Shown here in pieces: positions 55,095 to 64,000 of a stretch of DNA of 64,000 nt; position 1 is the first letter of the stretch; every line of letters begins with the position of its first letter. The notes under the pieces are model-generated. The model ran no database searches and had not been told where the DNA came from. It saw nothing but the letters and a program-made list of their open reading frames with translations. The translations under genes and the position numbers were made by a program. The DNA is from Gonatopus flavifemur (Eukaryota; Arthropoda; Insecta; Hymenoptera; Dryinidae). Location of the stretch: positions 620,001 to 684,000 of the forward strand of contig JAFFJZ010000044.1 of the NCBI GenBank assembly GCA_018340375.1, read 5' to 3'.

Positions 55095-56790
55095 TTCTTG
55101 ATGGTTGGCGTGCTGTACTGGATCAATTCCGTTGAGATTCCCACTCCCCTGATGGATTTTCCAGCGAGCACATGAAACGTGGGTGGGGAACATAAATAGC
55201 ACATAATTATGCAGTCACTCCGGGTTGGGTCAAAATGCTATTCATTTCACTTTCTGATAGTGGGGGTGCTGTAATAAATCAATTCTGTTCGGATTCCGAC
55301 TCCGCTACTGAATCTTCCATCGAGCACATAAGTCGTGGGTGGAGCACATAAATAACACATAATTATGAGATGACTCCGGATCGGGTCAAAGTGACGTTAA
55401 TTTCACTTCCTGGAAGTGGGGGTGCTGTACTGGATCAATTGAGTAGAGATTCCGACTCCCTTAATGAATATTCCATCGAGCACATAAGTCGTGGGTGGAG
55501 CACATAAACAGCACATGATTGTGAGATGACTCCGGATCGGGTCAGAATGCTATTCATTTCACTTCCTGACAGTGGGGGTGCTGTACTGGATCAATTCAGT
55601 TGAGATTCCCACTCCCCTGATGGATTTTCCAGCGAGCACATGAAACGTGGGTGGGGCACATGGATAGCACATAATTATGCGGTCACTCCGGATTGGGTCA
55701 AAATGCTATTCATTTCACTTCCTGATAGTGGGGGTGCTGTAATGGATCAATTCTGTTCGGATTCCAACTCCCCTAATGAATATTTCATCGAGCACATAAG
55801 TCGTAGGTGGAGCACAAAAATGGCACATAATTATGAGATAACTCCGGATCGGGTCAAAGTGACGTTAATTTCACTTCCTGGGAGTGCAAGTGCTGTACTG
55901 CATCAATTGAGTAGAGATTCCGACTCCTCTAATAAATATTCCATCGAGCACATAAATCGTAGGTAGATCACATGAATAGCACCTAATAATGGGATCACTC
56001 CCAACTGGGTCAAAATGCGTCTCCTTTTGTTTCCAGATAGTGAGGGTGTTGGACTCGATCAATTGAGTTGAGATTCCGACTCCCCTAATGAATTCCCCAG
56101 CGAGCATATGAATCGTGGGTGGAGCACAGGAATAGCTCATAATTCTGGGATCACTCCCAACCGGGTCAAAATGCGTCTTCTTTTGTTTCCAGATAGTGAG
56201 GGTGCTGGACTCGATCAATTGAGTTGAGATTCCGACTCCCCTGATGAATTTTCTAGCGAGCACATGAATCGTGGGTGGAGCACATAAATCGCACATAATT
56301 ATGGGATCATTCTCAACCGGGTCAAATACCATTCATTGGACTTCCTCCTAGTGGGGGCGCTGTACTGGATCAATCCTGTTCAGATTCCGACTCCCCTGAT
56401 GAATTTTCCAGCGAGCACATAAATTCCGGGTGGACCACATAAATAGCACATAATTATGAGATCACTCCCAACCGGGTCAAAACGCGATTTATTTGGTTTC
56501 CAGATAGTGGGGGTACTGGCCTCGATCGATTGAGTTGAGATTCCGACTCCCCTAATGAATTCTCCAGGGAGCACATGAATCGTGGGTGGAGCACAGAAAT
56601 AGCACATAATTCTGGAATCACTCCGAACCGGGTCAAAATGTGTCTTCTTTTGTTTCCAGATAGTGGGCGTGCTGGACTCAATCAATTGAGTTGAGTTTCC
56701 GACTCCCCCAATGAATTTTCCAGCGAGCACATGAATCGTGGGTGGAGCACAAAAGTAGCACATAATCATGAGACCACTCTGGATCGGGTC
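55095..56790. repeat. 156-bp repeat array, right, inverted (about 11 copies)
   Basis: Landmark 'agtcgtgggtggagcac' spaced 156 bp at 55331 and 55487, and equivalents throughout. As 156 = 3 x 52, the minus strand keeps long frames (55871-56332 and 56380-56769) encoding a 52-residue repeat (IMCYLCAPPTIHVLAGKFIR, then GVGISTQLIE). Stops fall in most units, so it is not treated as a gene. Confidence 0.9.
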
Positions 56791-57385
56791 AAAGTGGCAT
56801 TTTTTTCACTTCTCCTTTCAGTACCTTTTGTATATCACAAGTCATTGGGCATTCATTCCTGCACATTGATGAGAACATAGCCTCATGAAAGTAACAACGT
56901 GTACACCATTCACAAGGTGTACATAATTTACTCATCAATCTGGATTGTCCCAAATATGACTCCCCCATGATCCGGTTGTTCTCGTCGTCCTATCTCACAC
57001 CTCAAACAGCCTTTTCATCTGTACCTTCTTCCCACCGGTGATTTCGATGATAAAACCAATTGGAAATTGGAGCACATAAATAGCACATAATTCCCCCATT
57101 GATTTTGATCCGATAATAAATCATTAGATACCGTTTTCATATAGTGGGGGTGCTAGTTTCACATGTCGTCAGCACCCCCACACAAAATTCTTTTGTTTTG
57201 TAAAAATGATGATCCAGGTTGCAAACTTGCATCACAATTCTCGAATATTTCATTCAGAGTTGCTATAATTATAAAGAACAAGTACGTGATTATTGATTAT
57301 TTTAGTTGGTATATGGAATTTTCAGGGACTTCATATAATTTCGAAGTCCTCAATTACCGTGTTAATCCCACGCCGTAGAACAAAT

Positions 57386-58076
57386 CCCAGCAAAAAATTT
57401 GAAATAGAAATAAAAAATTCCTTCTTTTTTTGAATTCTTTTGAATTCGAATTTTGGATCCACTTAAGGGAATAGAATGGAATTCGTTTTTCTACATTCCA
57501 GTTCTGGATCAATAATTCCTATCCTCAAATACCATCATATTCACCTGCAAATTCATTTGGCTTAGACATTGAACTAAAATCAGAGGGAATGTCATTATAT
57601 ATTACAAGTGTGGAATGTGTGAATTGAAACTATGTTGATTGTGATCTATTTTCGCCTGAGCCTAATCAGTTAATGGGTTCATTCCTATGAAATATGGATC
57701 TGCGTATTTGAGTATCAAAAGTATCAGAAATAGAATAGAATATAAAGGAAAAATCGCAATGAGATATTTTGAGGTTAGAATCTTACTATGTTATTTTATT
57801 CACTTTATTATTAGGTAAACTGTGCGTTGAGTTCGAGAATCGTAAATAATCGTGAATTGTAAATAATGTGTGTATAAGAAGAAGATGAATGCAAGTCTGA
57901 ACTATATGTTCATGAAGGTTTCATTTGAATTAAAAATAGTGTTGATTCTTAATCCAGAATTGGAATTTAGAAAAATAAATTCAATTCTATTCCCTTGAGT
58001 GGATCAAAAATTCGAATTCAGCAGAATTGAAAAGAATAAGAAATTTTCTATTTCTATTCCAAACTTTTCGCTGGGT
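57386..58076. mobile_element. TIR element with CCCAGC(A/G)AAA ends, 691 bp
   Basis: Left arm 57386-57520 and right arm 57945-58076 are inverted (gaattttggatccacttaag and cttgagtggatcaaaaattc). Ends CCCAGCAAAAAATTTG and inverse of CCCAGCGAAAAGTTTG. The interior is AT-rich, without a gene. Confidence 0.75.
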
Positions 58077-58426
58077 ATTAATGAATAGAAACTAAGAAAT
58101 ATTTGATTAATATATATTTTCATCCATCCAATGAGTGTATAATTATTTCAGAAAGAATTATTAATTAGATACAGCCCGCGATTATGATTCGATTTCTACT
58201 AGAAAATAACGTACCTGGCACAGCATTTACAAATACATATTTTTATATTATAAGATTTGAAAATACTAAAATCATTTCTCAGTATTATTTATCAGTATAA
58301 TTACAAATAAGTGAACATACTTACCACTTAGTCTCTGATTTTTTTCTATATTTATTAACCCTCTGCGCAGTGATGAATTTTTTCCTATTCATTTTCACTG
58401 TGTACACTATGGCGAAGTAACCTCAC

Positions 58427-58740
58427 AATTTCCAGATGAAGACTTGGAAAACATCAAAATAAACAATGATTCTTGTGCCATCTGAGTGTCTGATATTAGT
58501 GAGGGCCTAGAAGTTCCTCCTGTTCCTTTACTAGAACAGTGATTCTTTAGATTCACTTGATAAAACCTAGATTTGAATATTTTAAGTTTCAACAAGTTCA
58601 AATAGATTAGTTGGACTCATAGCGAACTTGACAATTACTCGCACGTTTTGCTAGACTAGTGTGGACTTGGAAAAAACTTGTAAAGGCCTTGAAATCACTT
58701 GAAAATGACTAGACCAATTTCCACTAGGGGTCGGGTGCTA
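58427..58740. repeat. Partial CCCTAGTGGAAATT-type element
   Basis: The right end AATTTCCACTAGGGG at 58726-58738 matches the terminus of the 14763 and 39108 elements. The interior has ctagactagt/aacttg words. The left end is not recognisable. Confidence 0.4.
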
Positions 58741-58930
58741 GGGTGATTTCCAAGAATGTTCATTTGTGATTTTGAGACCTCTCAAATAGCTCTATTCTCA
58801 TACATTATTTTTCCCGTAAAACCGTGATTTTTCCTTGTGGTGGTTCCAGCTCAACATATTTCGTATTTGTGTCAAATTCTTTTTCCTCGTTGTATGTGTC
58901 TAGATATGGTTTACTAGGTTCAGTTCCATC

Positions 58931-59300
58931 ACGGAGAAAAAGGAATTCGCTGTGGCAGCGAAATCTACTTTTGCTGGGTTCCTTTTGCCAGAGCAGCAAA
59001 TTTTTTGCTGTGACAGCCAACTATTTGCTGTTCCAGCAATCTTGTTAGCTGCGACAGCGAATTTTTAGCTGTGGCAGCAAAAAATGTTTGCCATCCCAGC
59101 AAAATTTGTTTGCTATTCTGTATATAATACTGAAAATTTGCTGGCGGAACAAACATTTTTTGCTGCCACAGCTGAAAAATTGCAGTCGTAGCTAACACGA
59201 TTGCTGTTATAGCAAATTTTTAGCTAGGTCAGCAAAAAATTTTGCTATTCTGTATATAATACCTCGATTTGCTGCGTCAGCAAATTTTTTCTCCCCGTGA
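58931..59300. mobile_element. MITE with GCTG-rich core (copy 2, inverted)
   Basis: Ends CACGGAGAAAAAGGAATTCG and inverse of CACGGGGAGAAAAAATTTGC. Same family as 30946-31247, opposite orientation, about 28 kb away; core words cagcaaat/tttgctg and two tgtatataata segments. Confidence 0.8.
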
Positions 59301-61843
59301 TTGTTCTTTGATTGGAATCCTATTTTTTTACTCATTTCCAAATCGTCCGATCAGTTCCCTCCCTTCCCTTCCAAGTATACTTCCCTCCAACGGCCCGGGG
59401 CAATTTTAAAAAAATTCTCACCTAGCATCCTCATTGCTCTTGATTAGCTCTCAATTCTCATATGTCAAATTTTTCGAAAAGATTACATCCCACTTTGTGG
59501 TGGTTCCACCTTCTCATGAACCTGGAACCGCCGCAGTTTTTAGCATATCCAGCGGAGCTTAAAATTTTTAAACTCAGCACTTAATTACCTCTAAATTAGC
59601 TCTAAATTATCCAATAACCATCTTCCTCAAAATCGCTTGTGGCGGCCCAGGTCCATGGACCTGTGTTTGAAAGCTGTGCAGTCCTTGGTCTGAGGAAGGA
59701 AGTTCCGTTCATTTAAATACCTAGTTTTGCAAATGCAATCGCACATTATCGAAGGAAGATGTATTTTGGGTGAAGAGTGTTTTTAAATAATTTCGGTTTG
59801 ACGTTTTATAATAATTTAGACTTGAGAAAGTAACATCGTTGTAACGATCGAGGTTACAATTTCCCTCCCTGAACTGTAGAGAGAACAATTTTTTCCAGAT
59901 GCTGCGAAAACATTGAACGTATAGGTGTGAAATTATTTTTTTAATTTATCGATCTTCGGTAACTTGTAGGAATTATGTACAGTAAAGTTGGGTGAGATGA
60001 AGCACTTTCCCGCTTCAGTACAGTTTGAAATAATACATAAAATTTTGTGCACTCCAGAGAAATATGAAGATTCACTTAGAATCTTCATATCTTTCTTGAA
60101 TTAACAAGATTTTATCTATTATGTCGTGCTGTAGCGAAGCGAGAAAGTACGTGATTTTACCCTGATTCACTCTATATAAAATCCAATTTGTTCTAGCGAG
60201 TAACTCCCTGTGAACTTTGGTACAAATATTTCATCATATACTCAAGTGAAAGTCGCTCAATCAATTTTTTATACGTGAACAAAAACAGATACTCGGATCT
60301 TATCGAATTTGCAGAAATTCAAATTATTGCAAAAATATACGATGCAACGTCATGTTTTTTTGCACAAACGATCAGTCGTTCATCATTCTGTGTCAAATGA
60401 TAGTGAACAATGATACTGTGGACGTTTGGATCGTTCATTGTAACGGATTTATGCCCGAATGTTGGAAAATATATATGAAAAGCGATTTTATGAGTTTCAA
60501 ATTGTTCCACCATCTATGATCATGAGGCCATGATCCATCCAAACAAATTGAGCTTATATACACTTTTCATCTCATTCTGACACTTGGTATAACGTAAATA
60601 ATGATGGAGTAACAACTTGAATTCAATAATGTTGCACCTTTTGCTTTTCGAGATTTTATATGTTGTGTGCAACCAGGATAAAAGGCAATGAAGAGATTAA
60701 TTCTAATGGAAGAGGAAATTCCAGAACAATAGACACTACCTAACACTCGGTTTTCCCGAATACTCATCTCCAAGGTCTTGAACAGATATTTATTTTGATA
60801 TCAAACTCGTGTTAAAGAAGTGACACTGATTTCTATGGAACGAGAAAAGTTGTAGAAATTGCTAACAATGTAGGTCGTGAAGCTTGAATCATGTATAGGA
60901 ACGAAACAAAAGTTCAAACTTATAAAATTTGATAAGTCATCGGTATTCACTTTCTGGAATTAACTTTTTGCAACTAGAGACATCGTTTGAAGAATATACT
61001 GCAAGAATTTGGGTCGACAAATGAGTGTTTCGTTATTCGATTACCAATTGATTCCAATAAACGACTCAAAGTTTAGCAACATAATCCGTTTCATTTGTTT
61101 CATCTATATTGTCCACATGTCACGCACAAAGTTTTTGGATGAAGCACAAGATCAAAAGCACTCCGTAGACTGGATTTTGATAATTCGTCGAATTTTTCCA
61201 TGATTCCAGGAATGGAGTTCATTCTTTATTTTTCAATGTCGGAATTATGGAAAAATACAACGAATTATTAACATGCAGGCTTCGAAAGGTTGATGATCCC
61301 GTCCTTTATCCAAAAGGGACATTTTGGTCTACGAAAATTTCGATGTATTACTGTTTCCATGGGGAAACTTTGGAAAATCCATTTCCATTATTTCAATTAC
61401 GTTCGTCAATGAAAGAAAGATTTTCACGAATTTTTCCGAAGATATAACCATAATACGTGCAAAAATTTCATAATATATTTTCCTATCTCGTTCCTTCCCG
61501 AGTGGACAAATTTTCAAGATTATATATAATTCATATGTAATTGTTATTATATATAAATTGTATTGGAACATGTATGAATTGACTATAATTTTGAAAACAT
61601 TTCGATTTCGGTTCTTTTTTCTGGAATTTGATGATTATTGTTTATATATTCACATTCATTGGTAAGAAGAGAAAAAGAGAATAGATCAGAATAGAGAAGG
61701 CAGAAGTAAAGGACGGTTGAAATTTCTATTCTCTTTTCCTTGTGTTTTTCCTCTGATTTTGTTTTTCTTTTTTATCTGTACTGAATACATGGCAAGTGAA
61801 CTTACAAAATCGAATATTCATTTGTATATATACGTATACATAT
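59301..61843. other. No gene; possible intron sequence
   Basis: AT-rich unique-looking DNA. A segment at 59996-60170 has weak inverted ends (agtaaagttgggtga; taccctgattcact) around a perfect atatgaagattc/gaatcttcatat hairpin and may be an old MITE. Confidence 0.4.
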
Positions 61844-62460
61844 TAGGGTGGTCGTTAAAAATTAAATTTCTTGAGGCGCCCCCTAAAAAGCTTCCTTTTG
61901 ATGAAAAAACACTGGGAAAATTTCTTATAATTTTTTTAAGTCAAGACAACACGTGCCTCAAGACGATTCAAGTTAATTTTTGGGTATAATCATGTTTTAT
62001 TGAGGATTTTTAATAATAAATACAATTTCATACAAAATATAAATAATCAGGGAACCCAAATTCATAAAAATACGATAGTTAATGAAAATAACAATAAATA
62101 TTCCGAAAAATAAGTTCTGTTAAGATAACTAGGAATATAATAAAAATTAAAAGATAAGCTTAAATCACGAAGAATTTTCAACTTTTTCTAAAACTATAAT
62201 TTGAAATTCATCACTGAGAATGATAATACTGAAGGTAATTCATTGTTAAAACTTTTCCAATCTTAAAATAATTTTTACAATACCCTTAACAAGAAGTTTC
62301 ATGAAAAAACATGATTATACCCAAAAATTAACTTGAATCGCCTTGAGGCATGTGTTGTCTTGACTTGAAAAAATTATAAAAAATTTTCCCAATGTTTTTT
62401 CATCAAAAGGAAGCTTTTTAGGGGGCGCCTCAAGAAATTAAATTTTTAACGACCACCCTA
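61844..62460. mobile_element. TIR element with TAGGGTGGTCGTTAAAAATT ends, 617 bp
   Basis: Inverted arms of about 165 bp at each end (shared words aatttcttgaggcgcccc, gtcaagacaacac, gattcaagttaatttttggg). Flanks are AT-rich (acatat and atatat), so a target duplication cannot be read. No coding capacity. Confidence 0.8.
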
Positions 62461-64000
62461 ATATATATATTGTATTTGAGAACTAGAACATAAGGTTTAT
62501 TTTGCTTTTTTTGTCGACTTCATAATCCGTTGAATACGTTCACAGGGATAACAAAATGTTTGTACTTCGGTATCCTTGCACTTATGTTTCAAAACATTCG
62601 AATTACATTGTTAAATGTAAATCGCGTGGGGAAATGTTCGTGACGACGTACAACGCTTGTAACAGGACCGAATCTTTTCAATTTTTGTTCACTTCATCGC
62701 TGAGGAAGGAAATGATAAACCATGACTCTTGACCGTTGTAGGATAACAGAAACTTGTGATAATTCATGAAAAATTCAGTGTAGTAATAGAGAAAGGGTGG
62801 GAGGAGAGAAGAGAATCATTTGGAGATAAAATAGATAATTTCTGCCTACAGCACAGATACACAACTATATGAGTGGATGCTCTCGTGTTAATTCAAACAC
62901 TTATAAGTTCTATACGTGTGTACATAAACAAGAGTCACAATCTTCACGGAACGAACCCCGCTGACGGTAATCGATTGGAACGAGCTTCTTCGACCCTGAA
63001 CCGGAACACGGGAGAAAATGTTTCTTTAACAACGACGATAGAGAGAAGAGAGAGCAATCGAGTGAAACTTGGACTCAAATAACCGGACACGGTTAATTAA
63101 CTATTCGCCTTGTGTACCTCTATCTTTCGTTTTCAAATGACTCGCAATTCTTTGAGCTGTTTTTCGGTTTTTAATCAGTTTTTCTGTCAGCTTTGTTTTT
63201 ATGTTTCTTGGACTGTATGAATCGATCTTCCTCTTTGTATATGCAACAAAGAACAAAAGGAGGTAATGGTTTTTACTTTGTAATTGCACAAACGTGTGTT
63301 CTCAAAACTGTTTATTGTAACGTCACAGAGCATTCAAGAGAAATTGATAACAATGCAGATGATCGAGCACTTAGGTTTCACAAAATGGCGCCGTAATATA
63401 GACGTGCAGCGAAGGGAAAAGAAAAAGAAAAGGTTGAGGCAAACAAAGGGGGATGAGAATGAACAAAACATACATTTATGTACATGTGAATGTATGTATC
63501 CGTATATTTAACAGCTCTTCTTGTATGCGTGCATTTCAGGTAGAGAGAAGAGAAATACCTAAACTTTCTGCTACGTTCTATGGAAATGCACAGAGCCGCG
63601 GGTCGACTAATCCTTTTGTGTTATTCTCAGGAGATTTTTACCTGACTCCCTTCCCTGCTTTTTAACATTGAACAATGTAACGTTTCAAAATGATACAGAA
63701 AAACGAGAAAAGTAGTCAAAGTATTTTAGGTCACATAGATTTGAATAAATTGTTTTCACCCTCCTCCCATGCTCAGTTCAAAATAGGAAGAGAGTTAATC
63801 AGGTTGTTTGATAACGAATTATATATTTTTGTATATATACATGGAGAAAAGAATATACCAATGGTTATCAGACACAGTATCGTAATTGAAGGACATGATT
63901 CATTATGACGTCACATACTATACATCTATCAGTGTTTAGCAGAAATATATTAACTATTACGAGAGTTATGATGAATTGTCATATACCGACTGTCATTTAT
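62461..64000. other. No gene recognised
   Basis: No supported coding, RNA or repeat feature. Short frames at 62873-63908 have no recognisable domain or intron-exon signals that I could connect. Confidence 0.4.

Larger units (their letters stand above)
53850..57195. mobile_element. Foldback element with 156-bp tandem arrays, about 3.35 kb
   Basis: Outer arms (about 53850-54560, itself containing a roughly 320-bp internal duplication, and 56795-57195) are inverted copies; the ends read aattttgtgtggaggtgctg and its inverse. The interior is a 156-bp repeat in two head-to-head arrays that switch direction near 55085. Small palindrome at 54823-54944 (gggggccaaatcaacgaaa and inverse) sits in the left array. 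No transposase. Architecture matches the elements at 10842, 18700 and 26142. Confidence 0.8.

Noticed and set aside
55871..56769. Two minus-strand frames with 52-residue repeats (CAPPTIHVLA) as a secreted Cys-repeat protein
   Set aside because: The 156-bp DNA repeat explains them; stops interrupt other units and no signal peptide or start is conserved.

Overview
This is an AT-rich eukaryotic nuclear window, almost certainly from an arthropod and most likely an insect. The evidence is the mix of Tc1/mariner, hAT, pogo-like, RTE-type LINE, Copia and LTR-gag remnants, dense TA-flanked MITEs, and one probable host exon encoding a His/Ala/Gln/Gly-rich N-terminus typical of insect regulatory genes. 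The many MITEs ending CAC(G/T)GAGAAAAA fit a parasitoid or other hymenopteran genome, but this is only an impression. No bacterial genes, CRISPR arrays, rRNA or intact viral genes were seen.

Layout. 1-5.6 kb: an inverted-repeat element (1613-2771), then the 5' end of an LTR retrotransposon on the minus strand (gag start, primer-binding site, LTR edge) and a 20-bp minisatellite. 5.6-10.8 kb: nested MITEs, an LTR-like segment and a 1.4-kb TIR element. 10.8-14.2 kb: a foldback element whose arms carry inverted arrays of a 31-bp satellite. 14.3-18 kb: MITEs, a CATATATG-rich TIR element with a piggyBac-like insert, and a tRNA-like hairpin. 18.7-21.2 kb: a foldback element with arrayed ATGGCGG motifs; its loop holds an unrecognised ORF followed by a perfect histone-type 3' stem-loop. 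21.5-25.3 kb: an inverted-repeat element, then a deleted RTE-like LINE broken by a MITE and a dead mariner.

25.6-41.0 kb is a deep transposon nest. The oldest layer is an element with about 210-bp inverted ends that encodes an unrecognised Cys-rich protein, now broken. Into it went a 4.4-kb hAT-like giant palindrome (8-bp TSD TCTATACG), several MITEs, a 1.2-kb palindrome with a DD38E Tc1-type transposon at its exact centre, and a 4-kb hAT element (TSD GTAACTTC). The hAT element contains a pogo-like element, which in turn contains a mariner with an uninterrupted 354-codon transposase. The left inverted end of the oldest layer preserves the empty site of the 4-kb hAT element, so the order of events can be read directly.

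41-46.6 kb: RTE-like LINE fragments, a TIR element, and a Copia element with both LTRs, a large internal deletion and a hAT-type MITE in its reverse transcriptase. 46.6-64 kb is calmer. It holds the probable first coding exon of a host gene (51295-51794, clear donor site), which makes the DNA after it a candidate first intron. That stretch contains a foldback element of 156-bp repeats (53.8-57.2 kb) and three smaller TIR elements or MITEs.

The genes do not form a pathway. The window is best read as one host gene edge beside a layered transposon graveyard, with one element (mariner, 37659-38952) that looks coding-competent. Element coordinates rest on visual pairing of ends, so those without a stated target-site duplication are approximate.
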